64,000 nucleotides of DNA, taken from the NCBI GenBank assembly GCA_964036045.1, contig OZ038381.1:151856352-151920351 (forward strand), written 5' to 3'. The position numbers and the translations under genes are program-made. A model generated the notes under the pieces. It saw only the letters and a program-made list of their open reading frames with translations, was not told the origin of the DNA and did not search any database. Below, piece after piece: positions 1-9,359 of the stretch. How positions within the stretch are numbered: position 1 is the stretch's first letter; each line of letters starts with the position of its first letter. The DNA comes from Eutreptiella sp. 'Long Island Sound 2002' (lineage: Eukaryota > Euglenozoa > Euglenophyceae > Eutreptiales > Eutreptiaceae).

Positions 1-109
1 AGAGTGAATTACCTGGACTTGATCAACCAGTTGTGTTTGTGTGTTCTCAAACTGCTCCATCATTTGCTTCAGCGTGTCGCTGCACTTTGAAGATTAGTTG
101 GGTGCTGAA

Positions 110-196
110 TTGTGCTGTGCTGTGCCGTGTGCTGCTGAAATTGTGCTGTGCTGTGCCGTACGGTGCTGAATGGTGCTGCGCTCTGCTGTGCGGGCG
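110..196. repeat. imperfect GCTGT-rich repeat
   Basis: Repeated GTGCTGTGCTGTGCCGT blocks with small interruptions. It runs directly into the AC microsatellite. No gene is visible. Confidence 0.7.
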
Positions 197-198
197 TT

Positions 199-200
<2 letters not shown>

Positions 201-232
<32 letters not shown>
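201..232. repeat. (AC)16 microsatellite
   Basis: Uninterrupted AC dinucleotides. Short frames reading His-Thr or Cys-Val through it are repeat translations, not genes. Confidence 0.95.
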
Positions 233-234
<2 letters not shown>

Positions 235-690
235 ACCTTTTCTTTCTTGTTTCCTCTTCTTGCGGCCTTGTCTGAGATAACGGAGAGCATGTTCATAACA
301 GAAACTATAAACAGAAAATGTGAAAAGAAGAGGACAAAAACGCAATCAGAAACAATTTTTGGATTAACTCAATGAAATGCGTGCATAGATAAAAGTTCTT
401 GCTGTCGGGACGAGTTCTTGCTGTCGGGACCTGTCGGGGTCATTGCTGATCGGGAACGTTTGCAGTTGACACTTATCTTTATCATTTAGTTCTCAGTTTC
501 AGGCAAAATCTACCTGCGGAATGAATCAATAAAAGATGTAAATTCACCAATCGCTAAACGTTTATCCATCTAACAATGAAATGACATCTTCATAAGAATC
601 GAAAAAAATGTAAAACATTGGTTCTCATTTTCTTTACATATATCCACCTGTATAAAAGTCCATGCACTATCTTGTCCCACTTGTCGTCTT
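233..690. other. AT-rich spacer, no gene seen
   Basis: AT-rich DNA with a short duplicated block (GTTCTTGCTGTCGGGAC twice near 399-431). I see no coding frame or RNA gene. Confidence 0.6.
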
Positions 691-699
691 CCACAGGCC

Positions 700-1170
700 T
701 GTCGCTCTTCTTTCGCACCCCTGTCGCCTTCATGTAGCCTTTCTGTCGCCTTCCTGTCGCAAAAAAACACCCTGCCGCTCTCCTGTTGCACTCCTGTCGC
801 TCTCCTGTCGCTCTCCTGTCGCTTTCTCCTGTCGCTTCCCTGTCGCTTCCCTGTCGCCGCTAGCCCTGTTGCCCTCCTGTCGTCTTCCTGTCGCTTTCCT
901 GTCGCTTATCCTGTCGCTATGTCTTGTTTCCTGTTGCTTCCCTGTCGTCTCCCTGTCGCCACCCCGTCGCCACCCTGTCGCCCTCCTGTCGCCCTCCTGT
1001 CGCACCTCCCCTGTCACCTTCCTGTCGCCTGCCTGTCGCTTCCTGTCGCTTCCCTGCCGCTTTCCTGCCGCTGGCCTGTCGTCTTCCTGTCGCCACCCTG
1101 TCGTCTTCCTGTCGCCACCCTGTCGCCTTCCTGTCGCTCCCTGCCGCATTTCACTGTCGCCTGCCTCGCG
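700..1170. repeat. CTGTCGC minisatellite
   Basis: Dozens of copies of CTGTCGC separated by 1-6 variable bases (CTTC, CACC, CTCC, TTTC), giving a period of about 8-12 bp. The array is open in several frames on both strands. The minus frame gives repeated Gly-Asp-Arg-Lys-Ala-Thr-like peptides. I treat these as repeat translations. Confidence 0.9.
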
Positions 1171-1298
1171 TGGCCCGAATCTACTGATTGAATTGCTGAC
1201 GTGTTGGGCATCCTGGCATATCCCCAGTTGCCCTGAAACTGATCTGGTGCCCACTGTTCAACGGGGTCCTAATCTGAGCCTGGCGGTTCCACAGTTGT

Positions 1299-2408
1299 TC
1301 AATATCTGTCCTGACTGCTGTTCTGAACCTCAGGCAGCTGCGTCCACTCGCAATGTGCCTGAGTCGATCCAATATCCTTTGCCGGAATGATCGGCGCCTC
1401 CGAAGAGCGACTTGAGGTGTGGGTGTTGGTTTCCAATAAATGTCGCAGAGATTGTTGTCGTACCACATCGGCCATTGTCACTGCCACCACTGCAACGAAC
1501 ACCAGCAACAGCAGGAGGACATTGTGCGTATCTCCTTCAAGGAGCTGACATTTGTACGGGAGATTATCAGGCATAGGTATGGTTATTTGATGTAACTCTG
1601 AAAAAAGCTGAATAAACTGTAGTATGTGAAATACTTGGGTGGAGGAGTCTGTTAACACCGGATTGGGTCCCACAGGAGTTCCGAGTCCCTCATGTAATCG
1701 CGGTTTGAACTGCACATGGGTCAACAGGTGCTGCGTAGACTCTGTGGAACGGTACCCAGTGCTGCCGAATCCTGCACTACCTCTGGCTGTTGCAGGTAGA
1801 GACTCAACGACGCTGATGGGAGGCTTCAGGTGTTGTTCCAGAACAAACTGACTCACCTTGTCCCCTACTCTCACGTGTTATGGGGTTTGCGATGCATTAT
1901 AGAGAATGACCTGCACATTTCCCCTGTATGTGCGATCAACGACCCCTCCCATCACATGTAAGCTGTGCTTTAAAGCCATGCCAGACCTATCTGCTATGCG
2001 GGTGTAAGTTCCTTTTGGTCCCATGATGGCTATATCCGTAGGGATCAGCTCTTTGCTCCAAGGCAAAATTGATACATCTGCTGCAGAATACAAATCGTAT
2101 CCTGCATCTTCAGAATTCGCAGATGTGGGGGGCGTGGCTTTTGAGCTCAACAGCTGAACATACCATCCGTGTTCGAAAAATTCAGGCTGTGTGTTGCGCG
2201 TCGCATCCTGGCGAGTGAGATCAGTTACGGGCCATTTTCGCTGTCGCGAGCCCTGATGTCCCATAGGAGAGGGGGGGTGGGGTGATGAAGGAGGGCTGGG
2301 CACTTTACCCTCAATGGAATGAAGTGCGACCGTCAATTTTGGCACCCCCTTCCTACGCCTGCCCTGTACCTCCTGAGGAACCAGCTCTACGTGCTTTTCA
2401 AAAGCCAT
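1299..2408 (-). pseudogene. dUTPase domain with in-frame TAA, plus hydrophobic tail
   Basis: All five motifs of trimeric dUTPases are visible in one phase: EDAGYDLYSA (1), DRSGMALKHS (2), GGVVDRTYRGNVQVILYN (3), VGDKVSQFVLE (4) and RGSAGFGSTG (5). A TAA at 1878-1880 falls between motifs 3 and 4. Counting it as one residue gives ten residues between the Asn of motif 3 and the Gly-Asp of motif 4, the usual spacing. It is therefore a point nonsense change or a sense codon, not an indel. Beyond motif 5 the frame runs another 150 codons, including VLLLLLVFVAVVAVTM (a likely membrane segment), to TGA 1299-1301. Family role: dUTP hydrolysis to dUMP, limiting uracil in cDNA. dUTPase next to protease is known from some retroviruses and LTR elements. 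Confidence 0.8.
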
Positions 2409-2913
2409 TCTGTGTATAACTGGTCCCGCAACTCACCACCGGTCTGGCTGATGTTGCTATTGGCAATCTGCCGTCATGAACTCCATCAGAGAGGGGGTTC
2501 ACAGACGGCTCCTTACTGTACACCCTCTCCTTAGCGTTCAGACTCATGCGAGGTGCACAGCACTCACACAGATGAGGAATATCTCTGAAAAATGGATCCG
2601 GCCACACACTGTATGTGTGAAAGACACGTCGGCAGTCAGCATTCGTGCATGGAATCTGCCAGCATTATTCATGAATGCTGGAGAAGCCCTTCAGCCGCTT
2701 CCCTTCTGTATTTTTCTGCCTGTGTTCACTGTGCACATACCTGATTTTGCTCATATGCCTCGTCATGCGGACATTAGCAATCGTGTTGCGTTGTACCTGA
2801 ATTCTTTCATCATAATCCTTGATTGATTGCTCTGGTGGTTGAACCTGTACCGAATCAACACTGATGCACTGATTAAGGTTTCCCATGCTGATAGTGGGGT
2901 GTGCGATGCACAA
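2398..2913 (-). pseudogene. Cys-rich linker between protease and dUTPase
   Basis: One phase is open from about 2913 to TGA 2398-2400 apart from TAA at 2665-2667. After that TAA it reads CWQIPC, then NADCRR, then HLCECC. This spacing of cysteines and histidines suggests a small zinc-binding module, though not a family I can name. The final TGA overlaps the start of the dUTPase frame (an ATG lies inside the terminal codons), so a phase change is needed to continue into dUTPase. Upstream it overlaps the end of the protease frame. I infer it belongs to the polyprotein. Confidence 0.45.
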
Positions 2914-3301
2914 ATCGTGGCACCTGCATCAACGATGGCATGCCTGGTACAACACACAAATCATAACGCAGAAAAAATGGAAATCCAAGAATCAACTTTC
3001 CTCCTATGTCTGCAACATATATAAAAACCCTGAGGCATTTGCACTCTACAATACTGCCGTCAGTTTTGCACACTGGCAGGGTCAAATTGACCGTAACGCC
3101 CTGATTGCCGCCTTTGATGCGGCTTTTGCCTGCCCCAATGAGGGCCACTGGCCTTTGAGCATCTTCCAGTGCCCCTTTGTCAAAGAGCTCGAAGCCTGCC
3201 AAGGCCTGCATTTCGGATCCTGTGTCAACTAAAGCTTCCAGATCCTTGTCGCTGAGGCTCAGCGCCGTCTGCTGGAATTGGACCCGGAGCGGAATAATCA
3301 T
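2873..3301 (-). CDS. retropepsin-type aspartic protease
   Basis: The frame contains ALVDTGSEMQAL, the catalytic D-T-G with flanking hydrophobics, and 75 residues later GGKLILGFPFFLRYDL. That matches the flap-distal I/L-L-G region of retroviral and Ty3-type proteases. The length of about 140 codons fits a retropepsin plus a short tail. It lies in the same phase as the upstream gag, separated by TGA at 3338. At its 3' end it meets TAA 2873-2875 and a TGA a few codons later, while another phase (from about 2913) carries the downstream peptide. Family role: self-cleavage of the gag-pol polyprotein as a homodimer. Activity of this copy is doubtful because of the breaks. Confidence 0.75.
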   Translation of the reverse strand: MIIPLRVQFQQTALSLSDKDLEALVDTGSEMQALAGFELFDKGALEDAQRPVALIGAGKSRIKGGNQGVTVNLTLPVCKTDGSIVECKCLRVFIYVADIGGKLILGFPFFLRYDLCVVPGMPSLMQVPRFVHRTPHYQHGKP

Positions 3302-3544
3302 TTCGGTCCTGTCCGCGTCTTTTCCAGATTTTCCTCGTCATATCCGGGGTCGAACCACCTCATCTTGTATCTCATTGAGATCAATCTTGACCTTCCTACG
3401 TTCAGAGATTCTCAAGTTGACGACTTTGTTGATATTCAAATGCCAGATCGCCTTTTTCGTGCTGGCCCTTACAGGCTGTGACCCTCGGACGCTGGTGCGA
3501 CAGACGTCATGATAGCGTCGCCGCTTACGGGGCCGCCTGTGCCC

Positions 3545-4534
3545 CTAAGGGTTCTGTACTGCCAGAGGAGTTGCTCTTGTAACCTCCTCCTTCGTGGTCT
3601 CCTCCTCGGCCTCAAATTGCCGCAGCCTGCCCGTCTGTCGTCTCTTGCTGTCGGAACCCTTCCGATACTTTTTGTCCCTCTCATTTATCTTCGAATCACT
3701 TCGCTTTTTTGAATCTCTGTCCTTTCTATCGCCTGGGCAATCTTTCCGACGATGACCGTACTTGCCACATCCAAAACATTTGGGGTCTTCCGTCTCCATT
3801 GATTGTTCCGACTCATGTGGGCTGTTACCCCGCGTTGTTCGTGATGCTGTGGTCGACGTCTTCCCTGACGACCATGAACTTTGCGTTTTGGCAGAACCAT
3901 CGGATGCAGTGCTGTACCGTCTGTCATCTCTTCGCCGCGGTTCTCTCGGATCACGATCTCCTTGTCGATCCTGATATCGGTCACGGGAACTGCGGTGTCT
4001 ATCCTCCTGATATCGGTCCTTGGAGCGGCTGTCACTCGACCGTTGGAACTCTTTGTGACTCTTGTCTGCGCTGGAGTGCCGTCCGTCGTCCTTGCCGTGC
4101 CTGTTGTCCCGATTTCGGTGATAGTCTCGATTGTCCCGATTTGTGGACCTATTCTTGTACTTGTCTTCCGATGATCTTCGCCTCGTGACGTCGCGATTCA
4201 ACTCCGGAACAATCTGCGTCTGGTCAGACTTCACTGCTCCCAAAATTTGTCGGCGTGACTCTTGTGCCTGGTCCCTGTTGACCAGCTGCCCGCATATCCA
4301 CGCAAACATCTCAACATAGGAATAAGTGGCATACGCTGCTTCATCCTCATGTAGTCGTCGCTCCATTCTTTCCCACAATTTGTCTTGGGGACGTTTTGAC
4401 CGATAATAATAGAAATGTTGCAGCAATGCTTCCTTGGCCAACTGATGGGTCATACCTCCTTTGACTTTGGCGCCCTTTTGCTGAAACTCCGCCCAGAAGG
4501 TAACCCATCGTTCTGAAGTCATGTCCTGGGACAC
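3545..4534 (-). CDS. gag with CCHC zinc knuckle
   Basis: 329 codons. The N-terminal 110 residues look like a retrotransposon capsid C-terminal region (ERWVTFWAEFQQKG, followed by helices). The middle is a very Arg/Asp/Ser-rich RNA-binding-like stretch. Near residue 255 is a CCHC knuckle, CFGCGKYGHRRKDC, the nucleic-acid-binding signature of gag nucleocapsids. The first stop is TAG at 3545-3547, but the same phase remains open as a basic linker to TGA at 3338-3340, beyond which the protease follows in that same phase. Upstream of the start the phase also stays protein-like across one TGA near 4546, so the true start may be earlier. Role: RNA packaging and particle assembly, by family knowledge. 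Confidence 0.7.
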   Translation of the reverse strand: MSQDMTSERWVTFWAEFQQKGAKVKGGMTHQLAKEALLQHFYYYRSKRPQDKLWERMERRLHEDEAAYATYSYVEMFAWICGQLVNRDQAQESRRQILGAVKSDQTQIVPELNRDVTRRRSSEDKYKNRSTNRDNRDYHRNRDNRHGKDDGRHSSADKSHKEFQRSSDSRSKDRYQEDRHRSSRDRYQDRQGDRDPREPRRRDDRRYSTASDGSAKTQSSWSSGKTSTTASRTTRGNSPHESEQSMETEDPKCFGCGKYGHRRKDCPGDRKDRDSKKRSDSKINERDKKYRKGSDSKRRQTGRLRQFEAEEETTKEEVTRATPLAVQNP

Positions 4535-4596
4535 GTCAATCTGCAGATCTCAGAATTCTGCCTTTCCTTTATATTCATGTGGAAGCACCGTTCCAG

Positions 4597-7437
4597 TCAC
4601 GATGTTCCATGCAATTCGAAGTCATCTTCCAGACCCTCATCTTCCAGTTGTTGCTCCTTTGCCTCTCTAAAATTCTTGTTATCCAACACGGAGATCAAAA
4701 GTTCAACCTGATATGCAGGGCTGAACCGTCCACGCCTGTGATGCCGCCATTTCAAGAACTGCTTGGACCACTTATCCTTTGTTTCTACTGTGCAGTCCCA
4801 ATGTCGCACCTTGGCCTCTTGCTGCATGGAGTCCATGGTTTCATCATCTATCCTTGTGTGACCCTCTTTGCCGAATACCCCGGGTTCATCTCGCTTGCTG
4901 GGGTCCAGCTCATGCGTTTCCGTCCCGTATTGGCGTTCCGGTCTCACCTCCAAGAAAGCAGCACATTCCCATATTCCTGTCGGCCGTACTGATCGACCCT
5001 TCCTCGATGGTGGCGGCTTAAGGGCTCGGCCTCGTACCAGGAAATGGTCTTCAATGAAGAGCCATTCAATCTGTCGCCACCGGAATGTGGTTATGTCCTC
5101 ATACCTTTCGTTGTAGCAACTGAGCACTTCGGACTTCACTGATGGCATCCATGATGGTCGTATGCGCAGGCGTACTGCTTCACTGGCCACTGTCCTGCTG
5201 GCATCCACCGTGAACAACGTCGCCACAGATTCTGTGTCTTCCGCCGGACGTCTGTTGACTCCCTCGACGCTGGTTGTGACTATTGGTGGCATACTGTCAG
5301 CACCTTTGGCCACCATCTCAGCCACCTCCTCCTTGAATCGTGCTGTGTCGTCCATCACCTTCCGTATCTCTGTCATGCAATGATCCTGCACCTTTTGGTA
5401 CTTCTCTCTGGCCACGCTCGTGGAATTCTCCAACTGGTCTTTCACACCTCGTTTATGACGTTCCAAGGCCTCTTGGTGATTGTTTTTCACCCTCTCGAAC
5501 TCCTCTGTGAGCGCCTGAATTTCCCCGGCATTTTCTGTCGAACTGGTTTCCAACTGATCCTTCAATTGATCCGGAACTTCATTGGTCTGTTCCAACTCAT
5601 CCTTGATGGATTGGATTTGTCGGCCTGTGTCATCGGGTGTAGCGTGCTTTGTATGTTCTCTCTCCTGTATTTTCTTCTCCCTGGTGGTCAACAATTCACT
5701 TTCATAATGGCGTAGTTTTTCTTGGGTGTCTTGCCATTCCTTGTTCATTTTCCTGTGGTGCATCTCCACACTTTTCTCCATGTCCTGACTTTTCTGGTTC
5801 AGCGTGGTCTGCACCTTTTCCACAGCGGTTTTCACCTCAACGTCGTGATGACGCTGTTGTCCTTGGGCGTCGTCCACCGCACGCTGGTTCGTCTCCTGGT
5901 ATTGCAGCATGTCCTGCTTCACTTGCAGAATTTTGTTACTCAAGTGGGCCTGTACGGTCTCCAGGTCCTGTTTTGTGGCGCACTGGGAGCTCTGAGTATC
6001 AACAGTGCCCGGGCTCGGACTCCCTGATGCTCCCCTTTGCTGCACAATCTCTTCATACCTGGTGACTCGTTCGTCAACTTCACGGTGTAATTTCTGGAGG
6101 TTGTTGCGGTGATCCTCGGCCTCCTTGTTAGCTGTCTGCAGCCACTGCCACACCTGTGATGCATGCTGCTGCACCAGTTTGGTGGCCTGTGTCAACTCCT
6201 CCTGACGTTGGCAACCATCACGTTCATTTTCTGCTTTCGCCACTTCAACAATTGTCTGGGCCTGTTCCGCATGCATCTTCAAGTTGGTCTCAAAGGTGTG
6301 GGTCGCACTGATGTGGGCTGCACACTCGTTTTGGGCTTCCTCTATCTTGTGGGTGAGCTCCTTTTGCATGGCCTCCGCCTTTTCACGGTAGTATTTGTCT
6401 TCTTCGGCTGCCTTGTGGGCCAATCCCGTGACCTGTCCATGCAGGTTTTCCATCTTTGTTATGGCAGTTTTGGTCTGCCTGGACACCTCCTCTTGTAGCT
6501 TGACGGTGTCCTCATATACTTGTCGGGCATCCTGTAACTCCACGTGAACCGCCTGGGCATGCACTGTGACGTCTCCTGCTTTGGTGGTTACTTCCTGTGC
6601 TACTGCCAGTGCCCCCTGCAAGCTGTCCTCAGCTTGTTTGGCGATCATCCTCGCCCTTTGCATGTGTCGCTCAACTCCACTGACGGCTTCTTCTAACTCC
6701 TGGGCCCCTGGTCTTGTGGAGTTCGGTCCCTTGCCCTGAGATGCTGGCTGCACAGACCTGGGCTTCAACAGATCCACTTTGGTCTCCAGGCTCTCAATCC
6801 ATCGGCTCATTTTGTCTTCTCGATCTCCTTGCCGATGGCATTCTTGTTGACGTTGCCGTGTTTCATCCTGTAGCCATTCATCCGCTTGTTCGACCCGCTT
6901 GTGCTGGTCTTTTTGCACCTGGTCCAACATCTTCACTGATTTCTCCAGCTTCTCCACACGTTGTTGGCCTTGCTTGTTTTCGGTCCCTACTTTGTCCAAG
7001 GCTTGCTGCAAATCCTGCACCATGGTACGGGTCTGTTGTGCAGATTCCGTGAACTCTTGAAGTTCGTGTCGTACTTCCTCAACCATGCCATTGGTTTCCT
7101 CCAACCTTTTTTGGATTTGTTGGGCTTCACCGTCGCCCATACTCGGTCTTCCGCGTCCCACACTCACTCGGTTTTGTGATTGTACTTCCGCGATCGACAC
7201 CTTGAGTGTGGTGACCTCCCGTTGGCTTTCTTCCAACCTTCCCTCGAGTAACGTCACCAAATCATCAGCAACTTTAGATCGCTCAATGGCCTCTTTGATA
7301 ATTGTTAATGAGGGCCGTGCCAGTACTTCCACTTGGCGTCCCGCCACTTTCCCTTGATGAATTTTTCGGTTGACATATTCCTTCACTAATCGCTTCACTT
7401 GTTTCTTTGTAACAAATTCTTGGGATGTGAATAGCAC
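4597..7437 (-). CDS. 946-aa coiled-coil protein of a retroelement
   Basis: A long open frame ending in TGA at 4597-4599. Residues of about 1-100 are basic (for example KKQVKRLVKEYVNRK). From about residue 90 to 700 it is almost continuous heptad-like Glu/Lys/Gln/Leu sequence, as expected for a long coiled coil. The last 200 or so residues are globular-looking and Trp/Arg-rich (RPSWMPSVKSEV; FRWRQIEWLFIEDHFLVRG) and end acidic. No ATG lies near the left edge of the open frame, so the start is uncertain: the given coordinate is a GTG, and the frame is open a little further upstream. It sits 60 bp upstream of the CCHC gag frame. I infer a structural, gag-like role, for example assembly by coiled-coil multimerisation. 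No family is recognised. Cellular tethering-type coiled coils would look similar. Confidence 0.55.
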   Translation of the reverse strand: MLFTSQEFVTKKQVKRLVKEYVNRKIHQGKVAGRQVEVLARPSLTIIKEAIERSKVADDLVTLLEGRLEESQREVTTLKVSIAEVQSQNRVSVGRGRPSMGDGEAQQIQKRLEETNGMVEEVRHELQEFTESAQQTRTMVQDLQQALDKVGTENKQGQQRVEKLEKSVKMLDQVQKDQHKRVEQADEWLQDETRQRQQECHRQGDREDKMSRWIESLETKVDLLKPRSVQPASQGKGPNSTRPGAQELEEAVSGVERHMQRARMIAKQAEDSLQGALAVAQEVTTKAGDVTVHAQAVHVELQDARQVYEDTVKLQEEVSRQTKTAITKMENLHGQVTGLAHKAAEEDKYYREKAEAMQKELTHKIEEAQNECAAHISATHTFETNLKMHAEQAQTIVEVAKAENERDGCQRQEELTQATKLVQQHASQVWQWLQTANKEAEDHRNNLQKLHREVDERVTRYEEIVQQRGASGSPSPGTVDTQSSQCATKQDLETVQAHLSNKILQVKQDMLQYQETNQRAVDDAQGQQRHHDVEVKTAVEKVQTTLNQKSQDMEKSVEMHHRKMNKEWQDTQEKLRHYESELLTTREKKIQEREHTKHATPDDTGRQIQSIKDELEQTNEVPDQLKDQLETSSTENAGEIQALTEEFERVKNNHQEALERHKRGVKDQLENSTSVAREKYQKVQDHCMTEIRKVMDDTARFKEEVAEMVAKGADSMPPIVTTSVEGVNRRPAEDTESVATLFTVDASRTVASEAVRLRIRPSWMPSVKSEVLSCYNERYEDITTFRWRQIEWLFIEDHFLVRGRALKPPPSRKGRSVRPTGIWECAAFLEVRPERQYGTETHELDPSKRDEPGVFGKEGHTRIDDETMDSMQQEAKVRHWDCTVETKDKWSKQFLKWRHHRRGRFSPAYQVELLISVLDNKNFREAKEQQLEDEGLEDDFELHGTS

Positions 7438-7454
7438 CAGCGCTGCCCCAGGCG

Positions 7455-7781
7455 TTAACCGTTTCCGTTTCCTTGCACCTTCACTTCTTTGGATCTCCTC
7501 TTTTGGGTATTGCTCAAACTGGGCACATCATACATGTGCTCATCACCGACTCCACTCTCGTCCGAAAACTCGTTCAGCTGAAGCAAGTCTTGACTTTTGC
7601 CTATGGAAGGACGGGGCTGCTTTCTAGGGCCATATCCCATTTTGGGCAGCGCCCCTTCATCCCTTTTGGCTTCATTGTCGGGCTCCTCCTCGGGCAGAAC
7701 CTTGTCAACTAAGCTACCATGTAATAGACTTGACCCTGGGTAATCTAGTCCATCATGTAATTTTTGTTGTGGTTCTTCCAT
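7455..7781 (-). CDS. acidic N-terminal frame of the gag/coiled-coil element
   Basis: A 108-codon frame starting at ATG 7779-7781. It is rich in Asp/Glu and ends in a Lys/Arg cluster (QKRRSKEVKV). The stop is TAA at 7455-7457. The coiled-coil frame overlaps its 3' end in another phase, and that phase reads a basic RKRKRLTP stretch just before the coiled coil. The two may therefore be one protein joined by a frameshift, either a mutation or programmed. I recognise no domain. Its position suggests it is the first protein of the element. Confidence 0.45.
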   Translation of the reverse strand: MEEPQQKLHDGLDYPGSSLLHGSLVDKVLPEEEPDNEAKRDEGALPKMGYGPRKQPRPSIGKSQDLLQLNEFSDESGVGDEHMYDVPSLSNTQKRRSKEVKVQGNGNG

Positions 7782-7799
7782 TTGATCTACCCGTAGACC

Positions 7800-8544
7800 C
7801 GAATTGAACTTTGGAGAAAAATGGAGATTTTATAACTTAAATCGACCAACAACAACAACACGCAGCGAACAATCCAATTCGAATGCACATTTATTGACCT
7901 TGTCCACTGAAATTTGCTTGTCCAATCTCAAATGGGCTCATACAATTCGGATGTACACTTTCAGAGATGTACTTGATTTGAACTTGATTTATTTAGTTCA
8001 TCATTGAAATTGAATAAATCCAAATATAGGAGTCCTGTACACAGAAATTCCAAAGTGTAACACGAATACAAAATATGGCATGGAGAGGGGAGAGACGAAA
8101 CATGCATTCATATGGTTGTGTACGAAAGTGTAAAGACTTCTGATCTAACAGTTGGTACGATTGAACCATATCTTGTCGGGTCTTTAGCTTTAGATCACAA
8201 GACATCATGACTCCAAAGCGAACGCAAATTCGACACGTAGACAACGCCATGCAAGTATCCACGTGTGCGATGCCACACAAGCAAACAATTATAAACATCA
8301 CAAGAGCACACGTGCCGTGCATGTTCAACAAACCGAGAACGAACGGAATAAGTATGCCAACAATGAACAACATAACTAACCAACAAAATAATTAGAATTA
8401 AGTCGTCTTAATTAACAAAGATTTGTTGTTGAAATCCTTTATTCATCCCAGGAGTTCTCACCAAGCCGATAAAGTTGTCTCACCACATCATTCCTCATGC
8501 ATTCACACTACTCTTGATTTGGACCACATTCAGGGCTATAAGGC
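7800..8544. other. AT-rich non-coding stretch
   Basis: AT-rich DNA next to the coding block, where a 5' LTR or leader of the minus-strand element might be expected. I compared it by eye with the sequence left of 1299 and found no repeat pair. Small frames here look random. Confidence 0.5.
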
Positions 8545-8730
8545 ACTTGCATTCTTGCTTGGAATCGAACCTTGAGTGCCTTGATGCACTCACACCTCTG
8601 TTACGAATCGAACCTTGAGTGCTTCGATGCACTCACACCTTTGTTGGGAATCGAACATTGAGTGCTCCGATGCACTCACACCTTATTATGGATTCGAATT
8701 TTTGTGAGTGTCTTGATGCACTCATGGCAC
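8545..8730. repeat. 43-bp tandem repeat with hairpin and GGTTCGA core
   Basis: Four units. TGAGTGC followed by a six-base loop and GCACTCA begins at 8573, 8616 and 8659 (43-bp period); a degenerate fourth copy begins at 8705. Before each hairpin stands ATCGAAC(C/A)TTGAG. On the minus strand the first copy reads GGTTCGATTCC, identical to the RNA polymerase III box B consensus. No complete tRNA can be folded here by eye. Confidence 0.85.
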
Positions 8731-9104
8731 GGTTCTCCACTCACGACTTACAAGGAAGTGTGAAGGAAGAGAAGCAATAAAAGCGAAACAAGCTCCGAAG
8801 CTACAAGGCTACGAAGCGACATTTTCTATGCAACGCAACCTGCCTAGATAATATATATGCAAATATGCATGCAACGGAGAAGGCAACAAACATACATCGA
8901 ATCCATGGTTCCATGCTTGTAATAAACCCATTAATACCCCCCGCACCATGACCTCTGTTTCCTGTGCGAACAGAAAAACCTGAGGCCGTCTGCTGTCCTT
9001 TCGCATTTTGAAATCATGCAAAAGACTTTTACCTTCAATCTTTATTCTGTCGTCTTCTTCTTCTTTATTCTCATGAGGTCACTGTCGCGACTGCGACGTC
9101 CGCT
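8731..9104. other. spacer, no gene seen
   Basis: Mixed-composition DNA. I see no supported gene or repeat. Confidence 0.5.
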
Positions 9105-9216
9105 GTCTCTGCCTGTCTGTCTGGATCCAACCCGAACAGAGAATTCTGTCTGTCTGTCTGTCTGTCTGTCTGGATCAATTCTAAACCGATATTTCTTTCT
9201 GTCTGTCTGTCTGTCT
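9105..9216. repeat. (CTGT)n microsatellite, interrupted
   Basis: Three runs of CTGT, near 9109-9122, 9147-9172 and 9197-9215, separated by unique sequence. Two of the runs are followed by GGATC. Confidence 0.9.
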
Positions 9217-9359
9217 TGGTGTTATGTCCCACCTTCTTACACCCAGATAGCATCCTGGGACTGCACATATTCCAACCATTCTTCGAGTGACCAGGAAATA
9301 GAGACGGTGTTGTTGTACCATGTAGGTGACTCCAATTTACAAAGGCTTGTGAGACGTTT

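Larger units (their letters stand above)
1299..7781 (-). mobile_element. gag-protease-dUTPase element lacking visible RT
   Basis: On the minus strand, in order: a 108-aa acidic frame, a 946-aa coiled-coil frame, a gag-like frame with one CCHC knuckle, a DTG retropepsin, a Cys-rich segment and a dUTPase with all five family motifs followed by a hydrophobic stretch. This is the content of an LTR-retrotransposon gag-pro region. I found no reverse transcriptase, RNase H or integrase motifs between 1 and 9000 on either strand, and no matching terminal repeats. It may be a non-autonomous element, an element with an internal deletion, or one whose pol lies outside the window. Frame changes and in-frame stops (TGA about 4546, TAG 3545, TGA 3338, TAA 2665, TAA 1878) show at least partial decay. 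Confidence 0.65.

Noticed and set aside
730-1254. 174-codon minus frame rich in Gly-Asp-Arg-Lys
   Set aside because: It is the CTGTCGC minisatellite read in one phase. No sequence outside the repeat supports a gene.
3709-7357. Several plus-strand frames opposite the gag and coiled-coil genes
   Set aside because: Antisense shadows of long, low-stop minus-strand coding regions; Leu/Phe/Cys-rich with no motifs.
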